This document shows positions 1 to 14,625 of a stretch of DNA of 64,000 nt, one piece after another. The DNA lies in assembly GCA_020746105.1 (NCBI GenBank), contig CM036632.1, positions 3,720,001-3,784,000 on the forward strand. The letters run 5' to 3'. The notes under the pieces are model-generated. The model had not been told where the DNA came from. It made no database searches and saw only the letters and a program-made list of their open reading frames with translations. The translations under genes were made by a program, and so were the position numbers. Numbering within the stretch: position 1 is the first letter of the stretch; each line of letters starts with the position of its first letter. The stretch comes from Trogon surrucura. Taxonomy: Eukaryota; Chordata; Aves; Trogoniformes; Trogonidae.

Positions 1-102
1 GGACAAACCTGTGCTACGTTTGAAAAACACTGTGGGACTGGTTGGGCTGCTCTCCGTTCTGGTGTCACCAGAACCTGCTCACAGGGAAGGAAAGAAGCAC
101 TT

Positions 103-190
103 CACAGAATGCCAGAATGTTTGAGGTTGGAAGGGACCTTGAAAGATCATCTAGTCCAACCCCGCTGCCAAAGCAGGATCGCCAGGAGTA
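103..190 (-). mobile_element. CR1 retroposon 3' tail fragment
   Basis: The plus strand reads as the reverse complement of a CR1 3' end: CACAGAATG, then GGTTGGAAGGGACCTTGAAAG, ATCATCTAGTCCAACCCC and AAGCAGGATC. CR1 is the dominant LINE of birds, and short 5'-truncated copies like this are typical. It lies in intron 1 of PDAP1. Confidence 0.85.
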
Positions 191-439
191 TCTTTCTATG
201 GATCAGTAATCTCAATTCTCTGTGTAACTTACCCAGAACTCTTGGGAGTGTTTCACTGAGACTGGCAAGTTCAATGTGTCCTTCTTCCGTTGTTTAGTTT
301 CTGTCAGAGGAGATACTTTGGTTTGTACTGTGCGCACTGAAAATCCAGAGAGTGTCCCGCAGGAGAAGTAAACTTTTCTGGAAGCTTATCACTAAACCAT
401 TTGAGGGTTTTTTTGTGGTGTTTTTTTTTTTTTTTACAG

Positions 440-3400
440 GTAGAAAAGGAGGCCACAAAGGCCGAGCGAGACAGTACACAAGTCCGGAGGAGATTGATGC
501 CCAGCTCCAGGCAGAAAAGCAAAAGGCAAGGGTATGTGTTTGCCTGCGTTCTGTGCTTACTGTCCGAAGTCCCGGCTCGTACCACACCCTTAACTTGCAG
601 TTTGTGAGAAATGGCAGCTTAGTCGAGGGTTGCAGATCACTCTGGCAGTGATCACAATATGAATTCTGAATTTCTCTGCCTGGAAACGCTGTGAGGTGGG
701 ATCTGTTCTGGTTCCACGCAGAAGTGAGGCCGGGAGGATCACCCAGTTCACAAACTGAAGGTAAAAGGGGAGGGAAGGTGATTACACAGCAGCTCGAGAT
801 GTCTTTTTCCCCCCCCACATTTCATCATCCCAGTTTCCAGTGTCAGCTCATTTTTTTTTATCCCTGCTCTGCAGGTTGGCAGTGGAGGACAAGGGCTCAC
901 ATCTTCACTTTTTACTGTATAGCAAAATTATTATATTTGCCCTCTGGACTTAAAAGACGAAAATCCTTTGACTTATTCCTGTACACATGGTTTTCTTGTT
1001 TGCCTCTGACTTGTAAGGAGAGATAACACAATTTTCTGGCCTCAGTCCTTTTTGGGGCGTGTTTCTGTGCACTGATACAAGATTGTGACAGCTCCCCCAG
1101 CTTCCACCTGACTGCTGGTATCAAAGGCCTGGCTATTTATTGCAGGATTCCCAAATTATCCCAGCTGGGATGGACGCTCGCTCCAGGTTTTCTGTGACTT
1201 TCTTGAAGTGCTGCCTAAGCCCAAACACACTCTTCTGCCTGAAGCCTCCCCGCACTGACTACAGTCAGATAATTATACCCCGTGTAGGAAATACTGATGA
1301 ATACCTCCGAGAAGAAGGTTACGCTTTCAAGCAGTTATGAGCCATCGTGTTGACTCCTTGTTAATGTTTTGACCAGCTGAAACTCGAGTCGGGTGTGTGG
1401 TTTGCTGCTTAGCCACATGTTCCCACTTTGTGTTGGATTTCTTCTTCCAGAGTGCAGCTTCTCTTGATTCGTTTTTTTTTTCTGATTCCACCTTGGTTTC
1501 ATGCCATCTTTCCAAACTCCAAAACTTACGGGTCTGATCCTGTTTTCCAAAATGATTCCAGCTCCTACCAGTGTGATGGCATTCACAAACATTATCAGTG
1601 TTCTCTGCTTTTGAGTTGTTAATGAAAATACCGACTGGGAATGGAACAGAACGAGCAGGGCCCTACTTGAAATGTCTGCTTGGATTTCTCTTTTTTTGGT
1701 GATAACCACACAGTGATGGCTACACCTAACACTATTTTGGTAGGGAAAACTGAAACAAAAACCCTAACAATTAACAAAATTACTCTTCTTACTGCCCATT
1801 GCTCATCCACTTTGCCAGTTGCTGTGGTGAGGTATGTTTGGCAGTGATAAAGCAAGCTATTCACACCCGTGCTGCTTCTTCTGTCATTTTTTAATGATTT
1901 ACAGATTAATTCCTACACCCCTGACTGGTAAAAGCTGTGCCAAAAAGGCTGTAATTTCTTGGATAAAAATGTTGTGGCTGATGGTTGTCAATTTTCTCTT
2001 CTCTGGTGATTTTAATCGAGATCCAGGATGGGACCCAGCTCTACGCAACATCTGTGGAGTTTCCAGTCCCTGAGATATCGTGCACTGCAAACCCAGGCCA
2101 AAATGTCTTTAATTGAGAGGGGCATCTTTCATTAAGTGTCGCTGGGATTTGGGATTTTTATTGAGACGCATCTTCTCTGACTTCCCGTGATTTTGCAGGA
2201 AGAAGAGGAGCAAGAAGAAGGAGGTGAAGGAGCAACAGGGGACCCCAAAAAGGAGAAGAAGTCTCTAGATTCAGATGAGAGTGATGAAGATGACGAGGAT
2301 TATCAGGTACTGCCATTCTCAGGACACTTAATGCGTTTGCACCACCCGGATTCTTGGGGCAAGAGAGAGGTGCACACTCCTGACTCCCAGGTTCGCTTTG
2401 AGAGCTACCTATAGTAAATTTTTTTATGGAAGAAGCCCGTTTATTTTTCTGGTTTAGGAGCCAAAAAAAACTTCCCTGGGCAGCATTTTGTGGTCAGAAT
2501 GAAAACTTACGTAATAAGTGAAATGCAAAGGCAAGAAGATTTCAAAAAAGGCTGAAGATGCCTGGTGATAGAAATCTTGGCTCATCAATGGTTTTGCTTT
2601 GTAGTAGCGAAAACATTTTGGATTTTGCTTTTGGGGTGCGTTGCAGTGTGTTTGCTGAGCTCTGATAGAACACGGTGGGTACGAGAGAGCTTCTTAACCT
2701 TCCTCTTGTTCTTGAACCTTAGCAAAAGCGCAAAGGAGTGGAAGGGTTGATAGACATAGAGAATCCCAATCGTGTAATTCAGACAACCAAAAAAGTAACT
2801 CAGCTGGACCTCGATGGACCTAAGGAGCTTTCACGACGAGAGCGGTGAGTCTTTCTTGCTGCCTCCGCAGGAGCCAGTGCATTCCTGGAATTTCATCCTT
2901 GCTGGTGGCAGCAGCTTAATGCAGGGAGGTGTTTCCTGGCTGTGTACGCGTTGGTGTTCCAGGGAAGCTTTTTAAACGTGTTGTTGTCTAAAGCAGATGC
3001 TGAACAGCAGCAAACTGTCGAGCAGGGCTCGCTGTCGTTCAAAAAGTCTTTCCTTACAAACCTGACAGAGGCTGGCTGGCCTCTGGGAGCAGCTCTGACC
3101 ACCCTGGAGCTGGGCAGCTTAACCAAGTGAAGTTTGTTGCTGTGAAGCGCGTGCAGGTCATTCTTTTCCTGAAGTTTTATGCTGAAAATCAGACGTGACT
3201 GAAATCCATTAACCGGAGGTCACCTTGGGGTCTTCTTTCATCTTGCTAAAGAAGGTGCCCTAGTGACAGGCGGCGGCTTCCCAGATGCCAGGGGTCACGG
3301 TGAAATTTTCATCTGAGCAGATGAATAAGATGAGAAGCAAAGTTTAATCTTCTAGTTTCATTTAGCAATGGAGAGTTTCAGTGTGAAAGATTTAAGCTTG

Positions 3401-4630
3401 CTTATTTGGGATAGATTGCTTCAGCAGAAGTACGCGTGCGAGGGTAAGGCTGGGAATACTGTGTCGTGGTCCTCTGCGGTCTGGGGCTAATTCATTTGAC
3501 CTCCTCATGTGTCAGTGTCCTTATTTAGCTGAATGATGGCAGAAATAATCTCTCCTCATCCCTGTTCAAACCCTGCCGTAGATCTAACCCGTGCTTGAGA
3601 ACTGGTGACAAGGCCCCCCAGTCTCTGTGAGAGATCCATTTGTGCCCTCCCAGTCCGTCCCAGTCAGAAAGCCTCCCCCTCTCTGCCTGTGAGGATATTC
3701 CAGTGACCGGTGTGTTTCCCTTAAACAGAGAGGAAATAGAGAAACAAAAGGCAAAAGAAAGATACATGAAAATGCACCTAGCTGGTAAAACAGAACAAGC
3801 GAAGGCAGATCTCGCCCGACTAGCCATCATTCGGAAGCAGAGGGAAGAAGCTGCCAGAAAGAAAGAAGAAGAAAGAAAAGGTTAGAGAGTAATTAATCAC
3901 ATCCTCTTCCTTCTCTTTGCGATGACTGCGCTGCAGGAGACATGATTTCTTATGTCACACGTAGCTGTCCCTCACCTCCCGAGACTGCGTGGTGTTGCCG
4001 AGTGTTGTTCCAACTCCTCTCATCAACCAGGCTCAGCTGTTTCGTTCTCAGAGAGCTCTCGCTCTATAAAGCTCTAGGCCATCTCAACAGGGACAAAGAG
4101 AATTGCCCTCGATAACCATATTGTCCTCAGCCTCCCAGGCGACGCTTGCTCCAGTTTGGGGGTTTAGCGAATCCCTTGTGCTGGGTGTGATTTATCTGCT
4201 TTGCCCGCTGGGGATCCAGACTGCCCCCGGGAATTCGCGGGGCTCCTCCCGTGCCTGCGCGTTCTCTCAAGTGCTGATGGTGTGAGCCAGAAGTCCGGTG
4301 AACGCGTCTTCTCAGTGGCTTCTGCTGACACATTTGTGCATCAGCATTGGGGTAACTTCTGGACGCCTGAAGAGAGGCTGAGAACACAAGGGGGGCTGCT
4401 CCCCTTAACTCTGGAGGGGATCTACCAGGGATTGGTGGCAAGGGTTGGGTTTTCCCCCATTAACTCACTGCCCCGGGCTAGTAGGATTTCACTCCCCGGG
4501 GCTGTCAAACCACCACCAGCCTCTGACAGTTGCTGTGAAATAACGAAACCTCTGCTCTTTTTCTCCCGCAGCGAAAGACGAAGCAGCTATGGCAGGTAAA
4601 AGACTGCAGTCACTATCCCTTAACAAGTAA
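440..4630 (+). CDS. PDAP1: PDAP1, PDGFA-associated protein 1 (28 kDa heat- and acid-stable phosphoprotein), exons 2-6; exon 1 off window
   Basis: Small, highly charged phosphoprotein first described as a PDGF-A-associated protein; its molecular mechanism is poorly defined. Coding exons read as 440-531, 2199-2306, 2723-2844, 3729-3880 and 4572-4630, all with AG/GT borders and matching phases. They encode in order [18 protein letters not shown], the acidic stretch [15 protein letters not shown] (likely casein-kinase-type phosphosites), [18 protein letters not shown], the basic coiled-coil-like [20 protein letters not shown], and the C-terminal LQSLSLNK before TAA. Exon 2 begins in phase 1, so a short upstream exon encoding about MPKG is required and lies left of the window. 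With 13 bases from that exon the product is 181 aa, the length I recall for mammals. The donor after exon 5 (GTTAGA) is weak but GT. The gene is convergent with ARPC1B. Identity is secure. Confidence 0.97.
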
Positions 4631-5440
4631 GCACAGGACATGCAAGAGGAGGAAACGCCAGGGAACTGTGCCTGGTGCCCGCCAGGAGCTCTGTCGTGTT
4701 GCATACCATAGATGCCACGTGGGGTGCACTGCGGCATCCACGTCACCTTCACCTCCAAGAGACACTGACGATGTGTTTGTCCTCATCCTGGCACAGATTT
4801 CCATTTGGGGTTAGGGGTAGCTGCTCTCTTCGGTGCAGAACTGTGCCGAGCAGCAATTTCTCTGTAACAGTTTGGAAACCTGAATGTTTTTTTGCTGGTT
4901 TTAGGGTTAAGAACTCATAGACAAGGGGGGCAGGGCGGGAGGGAGCTGTGTGGGAGGGGAGATGCTTCAAAGGTTAGATTGCAAGAAAATAGATTGTGGG
5001 GTCGTTGTGGGGTGGGGCATGGGGCAGGGAATTTTGTCTTAATTAGTGAAAGCCCAAAGGATAACGTGTCTGAGGAATCCTTTTGGGCAAATGGCCCATC
5101 AAATATTGCTGCGGGGTGTTGCAGTATGAGCTGGGAGCCTGACTTCATGGACATCTGGAGTGCCGTTCCTTCCCGGTTTCATCCCTCCTTTCTTGCAGCC
5201 AGTCTCCCCTTTTCCCTCCTCTTCATTTTTATTTTTTTTTTCTTCTTCTCCTTATTAGGGATAGTGCCAGTTTTTAACCACATCATCCTTTGTTTAAAGG
5301 AAAAAAAAGCAGACAACATTAATTGTATCAAGACCCAAATGGAAAAAAAAACCCACAAAAAAACCCCAAAACAACTTGGTAAAAGTTTGAAAAACAAGAG
5401 AACTTGTATATTTGGCTGATTAAAATGTAAGTTATCGTAA
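4631..5440 (+). other. PDAP1: PDAP1 3' UTR with polyadenylation signal
   Basis: Non-coding sequence follows the PDAP1 stop. An ATTAAA hexamer at 5419-5424 is followed 30-45 bases later by a GT-rich element (CTTGTCTTGTGTGTGTGTG), the usual layout of a cleavage and polyadenylation site. The exact end (about 5440) is inferred. Confidence 0.6.
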
Positions 5441-5726
5441 CTGCTCCATCCTTGTCTTGTGTGTGTGTGTAAAGGAACGCAAGCGCACAGGCTGCTGCTG
5501 GTGGTGCCGCGACTTCTGCATCCACGGCTTTGCTGTTTCCACGTTGTTTGGGGCGAGGGATTTGGCTCGTGTTCAGGAGCAACATCAGCAGACGCAGCCT
5601 GAAGGCAAAAAGCTGGACAGCTTGCACAATCGGGTTACCACAGCGGAGAAAACAGTTACCCTCAGGCTACTGTCTTACCTCCTCGCTGTGTCAATGCCAG
5701 TCCCCAGGGCTGTCACCTCTGTCAGA

Positions 5727-6102
5727 TCATAGAATCATAGAATCATAGAATGTTAGGGATTGGAAGGGACCTCGAAAGATCATCAAGTCCAATCCCCCTG
5801 CCAGAGCAGGAATGCCTAGACTATGCCACACAGGAACGTGTCCAGGCGGGTCTTGAATGTCTCCAGAGAAGGAGACTCCACAGCCTCTCTGGGCAGCCTG
5901 TTCCAGGGCTCCGTCACCCTCACTGAGAAGAAGTTTCTTCTCGAGTTTAAGCGGAACCTCTTATGTTCCAGTTTCAGCCCATTACCCCTTGTCCTATCAG
6001 TGGTTGTCACCGAGAAGAGCCTGGCTCCATCCTCGTGACACTCCCCCTTGATATATTTGTAAACATTAATGAGGTCACCCCTCAATCTCCTCTTGTCCCG
6101 AC
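5727..6102 (-). mobile_element. CR1 LINE, 3' end with part of ORF2
   Basis: The plus strand starts with three TCATAGAA octamers, the reverse complement of the CR1 terminal microsatellite, followed by GGATTGGAAGGGACCTCG. On the minus strand 5816-6100 is an open frame with the typical CR1 ORF2 C-terminus, including [19 protein letters not shown] and [13 protein letters not shown]. The copy is 5'-truncated near 6102. It occupies the spacer between the converging PDAP1 and ARPC1B genes. Confidence 0.93.
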
Positions 6103-7294
6103 TCGCTGGAGCAGGAGCTGTTGCTCCGACCCGCAGCCCCCCAGGAGCGCGGGAAGGTCCCACTTTCGATCTCTGCCTGGGACCCCGGCGTGTCCCAGGA
6201 TCGCTCGCTGGGACAGAGCAAGGCAGGAGCCACGGGTGGAAGGGGAGATGAAAGGGGTTTGTTTGCCCAGGGTGAACACACAGAAATGGGTGGAAAAATC
6301 TTTTCCTGGTAGAACAGGCCTCTCGTTAACTAATGTCTGGGCCAGGACCCAAATGTCACTGTCCCTCCCTGCCAGCCAGTGCTCCCTCCAGGGATGTGGT
6401 CGATGTAGGGCTGATCTGCTTCAAGGTACCCCTCCGGGAACTCGGGGTTTAACCCGAGCTGTCAGTGAGGTCTGATCCCAGGAGGAGTAAGCACATTGTG
6501 TGGCACAGATTCCTTTACTTTCTGGTGACAAATGTAGGGTTTCCGTTGCAGGGACGCTCAGCGTGAGACGTGGCAGCGCTGGAGGAGTGGTTGGCATCTC
6601 ACCAGCCCTGCCACACCTGCCTGGGCACTCGCAGTTCTGCCTTTGCCAAAGCCCTTGCCCTCCGCTTCAGCGCCAGGTCTTACCCCCTGTGACCCTGCCC
6701 GTTGTTTAGCGCATGCAATTAACCCTGCTCTGAAACAGAGAAGGATTTATCCACTTTCTTAGAGCTTCTTAGAAGGCTCCTTGGGGAAGCTTTGTCTTCC
6801 CAGCGTGGCTGCGAGGTGGGACTGCTCGTACCCAAAAGTAGAGATGAGGAAGTTAGAAATCAGAGGTTCTCTACTGGAAACTGCCCGGCAGCCTGCGATA
6901 ACGGGCTGGGAAGGAGCAGGACTGGTTGAGGAGCCCAAGGTTTCCGAGCTGGCTCCCACGTGTGGAATTGCACACCTGATGGGATTTGACTGGTGTCCAG
7001 GAGGAGCTTGGTGCTGGGAGCAGGACGGGAAACCTGTGCTCCCTTGCCACCTCCATCCTCTCCGCTACCTTTTCTCTAATGCCCATCCTGGTTTGAAACT
7101 GCTGAAACCGGGAAGAGGGGGGTGACATTCCCCTTGTCCCCCCACAGTCCCGATTCATCCTCAGAGCTGGCGGCAGAATGGACACGAACGCCGGCGGTGA
7201 GATGCAGCACGTCGGCCGTGCTGTGCTCTGATCCCACACGTGTTTTGCATTGGACTTGATTCAAAAAAAAAGCCAGAAATAAATAATTGGATTT

Positions 7295-7552
7295 ATACAG
7301 GAAAACCCTTACTTTATTTTTGATTTCTTTAAGCGATGTATGACCAGCATCGGAGAGGATGGTAACAAAAATAGTTAAAAAACCTGTTTTCTTTGTCTGA
7401 AGCAGCCGCCGGGGCTGGCTGGCAGCCGGGGAAGCGCTGGTGGCATCGTGGCCGGCTCGCGTGGCGTGGGGGGCTCGCAGCGGGGAAAGCGGGCAGGCGC
7501 AGCAGAGCAGGGGCAAGGCTGGCAGCCGGGATGTCGTTCCCGGATAGTTCCT
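7295..7552 (-). other. ARPC1B: ARPC1B 3' UTR with polyadenylation signal
   Basis: Sequence downstream of the ARPC1B stop on the minus strand. TTTATT at 7313-7318 is AATAAA on the minus strand, about 240 bases after the stop, and is the best poly(A) signal here. The 3' end position is approximate. Confidence 0.55.
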
Positions 7553-11786
<4,234 letters not shown>

Positions 11787-11997
11787 TCACTGGCTGGGGA
11801 CAGGACAAGAGATGATCCCATCAGGAGATGCTGCTCCAGCCACGGGGATAAGCCCCCAGTGAGACCCCCAGCTCCCAGCCCCACTGAGCGTTCCCTCCCA
11901 CCAGGATCAGCCCTGCATTGCAGCCCACTGCGACCCTCCTCTGCCAGGGAAGAGGCTTCTCTGAGGATTTCCAAGCTCAAAAACTGTCCAAGATCAC

Positions 11998-12090
11998 AGA
12001 AACACAGAATGTTCCGGGTTGGAAGGTACCTTGAAATATCATCGAGTCCAACTTCCCCCTGCCAAAGCAGGATCACCCAGAGTAGGTCAC
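11998..12090 (-). mobile_element. CR1 retroposon 3' tail fragment
   Basis: Contains AACACAGAATGTTCCGGGTT, GGAAGGTACCTTGAAATATC, ATCGAGTCCAACTTCCCC and AAGCAGGATCACCCAGAGTA, the reverse complement of a CR1 3' end. It lies in intron 1 of ARPC1B, about 200 bases upstream of the first coding exon. Confidence 0.88.
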
Positions 12091-14472
12091 ATGGATCGGG
12101 GCGGGGGGGCAACAGAGGGTCCAAGTGAGCTGCAGATGCTCCCCATGGTGCTTCCCCATGACCAGGAACCCCACGCCGAGTGTCTCATGGCTGGGTGCCA
12201 GATGGGTGCCCCATGGCCAGATGCCCAGAGCTGGGTGTCCCATGACCAGGGACTTCCAAACTGCACCATCATCCTGCCCTGACCATTGGAGCTCAGTGGG
12301 CAGGAGCTGGCTGGGCACACCCCGGTGCCAGCACCTCCAGCCCCACACACATCCTGGGACACCCTCCACGGGCAGCACCTCCTCCCTCCAGCTGCTCCCA
12401 CCAGCCCCATGGGGCCAGAGCTACTTGCTCCTTGCCCACCTCTTGTTTAGGAAGAGCCAAAACCCCATGAAGACACCTCCATCCTGTCCAGTCCCATCCC
12501 GTCTCGTGTGTTCTCAGCTCCGGGTGACTAATCCCTTCCCCTGGCTGAGCTCCCACCGTGCACTCTGGTGCCGTGGGACGGAGCATCTTCCCGCAAGCGC
12601 TCACCGGGAGCCACGGGACCGGGAAGGGCTCGGAGCAGCCCCTTGGCCATCCGGCCGAGGTAACGTGGACTTAGGGAAACACCTCACCAGGGCGTGACAG
12701 ATGGGGATTACTCACAGTTTGCCTCTCAGCTATTTTTGGGAACTCTGTGAATGCTGCCCGTTTTCTTTGGCAGCTAAAAAAGAGTGCAGGGGAAGGAAAA
12801 AAAGCCCCTCCTAGTAAACCTCTGTCCCCAGGCTGGCAAAAAGAAAATCCACAGAGCTCTGTCACCTGCCTTTTGCATGCAAAGAAATCCCAACGCTGAC
12901 GGACAGCACAAATCTGCTGCCACTCACCCCACGGGTACACGGGGTGACCCAGAGGAGGGGGCAAAGCCACTGCCATCATGTGCCTCTGCCTCGAGTCAAA
13001 TAAAAGTGCCAGATAAAAGCATCATCAAGCAGGGATGCTGGCAGAAGATGAGGAGCAGAAAAGGATATGAAATGGGGACCCAGCTGAAACAGGTCCTGGG
13101 GAGGAGGGCTGGGTGGCAGGACATGCCATGGCACTTTCTGGCTTCAAAGTTTGCCAAGAAAAGAGCTATGCTTTTTTTTTTTTTTTTTCCCCCAGGTGGT
13201 TTGGATGCTCAGTGGCCTGAACCCTCCTTCCCAAGGGGTCATGATGTTCACCCGTTTAATGCCAATCCTGAAGGGACGGGCTTGGCCGCCAGCCGCCATC
13301 CCCCACGAGAAGCAAGGGCCGCTCGGCCGCTGGAGCTCCGACTGCAGCCGTTTGTGTTTCATTTCCCCAGCAGCTGCTTTAGGGCCAGTCCCTGCTGACA
13401 CCCCACGGGCTGAACCCGCCCAGGGTGGGAGCTGTGGAGAGAACCATGGGGAGCTCGGAGGCCCCTTCCTCAGGAGGGAAGAGCGTTAGAGGGGCCATGG
13501 CTGTCCACCCACTCGACACGGAGGCTCTCGAGGGAGGAAAAGGGCATTTTCAGATGCCTGGACAGGGCGACATTGGGACCCGCAGCAGCTCCGTTATCTC
13601 CCCAGCCAGCCCCAAGGCGCCGAGCAGTTCGGAAACATCCTTGGAGGAGATAACCAAACCTTGGCAGGAGCTGAACGCAGGGGCTCCTCCCAGTCCCGGG
13701 GAGGAAGCCGCGCGCAGAGGAGCTGTGTTTTCAGCTTTGCTGAGCCTGGCAGGGCAGCAAGATGTGGGTTTGCACCCACCAGTACAGGGACACAGCAATG
13801 GGCCCACATAGAACTGTGGGACCCCAAGAAGCCAACCCAGCCACCATGGTGGCCTGGTCCTCCTGCACCACCGACCCTCTGGAGCTCCCTACAGTGTCAC
13901 TGTGCGGGCTGTCACCTCCCCTCCCCGTGCTGCCACTAGCCAGGTTGGGGATGCCCATCCTTGGTCCTCTATGTTGGTGAGCGAGACCCCAGGAGCCAGC
14001 CTGGCCCTTGGGGGGACATTGCTGCCCTATGGCAGATGGAGAGCAGCTCTGACCTTCCTCTTCCTCGCGTTGGGCAAAGCCGGAGGCAGTAGACACCCGA
14101 GGAGGAGGCAGGGAGATCACAGGCAGCTCTGGCTCTGCCAGCACCAGCCACCGTGGGACCCCTGTTTGGGGACCCTTTCCAAAACCCCACAGCTGCCAGG
14201 CCTCCGGCAAAAGAATAAAACCCAAACTTGCTGCCAAAGCTGGGGACAAAAAAAAAAACAAACCAAAACAAAGCCCAAAATGCAATGACAACAAAACTCA
14301 CAAGCGGCGAGGCAGTGCCGGCACCCCCCTCAGACCCCAAAGCAGCCGGTGGTCCCCACCTCCCCACGAGCAGGGTGTGGGCACCGGGAGAGGTGACAGC
14401 CACAGCCCCCAAGCGACAGACCCAGCTCCTTGCTCCTTAGCTCGGCGCCCGACGCGTCTCCCCAGTCCTTAC

Positions 14473-14555
14473 CTTGCTGGGCAGGGGCGGGCAGGGCTAG
14501 TTCATGGACTCTGGGCAGTCGACACGAACGGCAGCCCGGAGCGAGCGGCGGGAGC
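14473..14555 (-). promoter_or_regulatory. ARPC1B: ARPC1B untranslated exon 1 and core promoter
   Basis: On the minus strand a good donor CAAG|GTAAGG ends a non-coding exon at 14473, and the first coding exon begins at 11793 inside the 5' UTR. The region is GC-rich with CpGs. The minus-strand block TCGTGTCGACTGCCCAGAGT at 14508-14527 (with CC to 14506) is shared with the ARPC1A exon 1 region, which supports a transcription start here. The exact start cannot be read. Confidence 0.6.
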
Positions 14556-14589
14556 TGCTGGCTGCCCCGCCAAGGCAGCCCGACTTCCC

Positions 14590-14625
14590 TTTTCCTCTCC
14601 GAGAAATGCAACCACTTCCTTACGT
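14590..14625 (-). promoter_or_regulatory. Candidate ETS/PU.1 and RUNX-like sites upstream of ARPC1B exon 1
   Basis: The plus strand carries TTCCTC at 14592-14597 (minus GAGGAA) and AACCACTTCC at 14610-14619 (minus GGAAGTGGTT, an ETS core abutting a RUNX-like core). These sit 50-90 bases upstream of the likely first exon. ARPC1B is expressed most strongly in haematopoietic cells in mammals, so such sites are plausible; binding is not shown. Confidence 0.3.

Noticed and set aside
57-73. Perfect inverted repeat TTCTGGTGTCACCAGAA.
   Set aside because: Short palindrome in an intron with no other structural or regulatory context.
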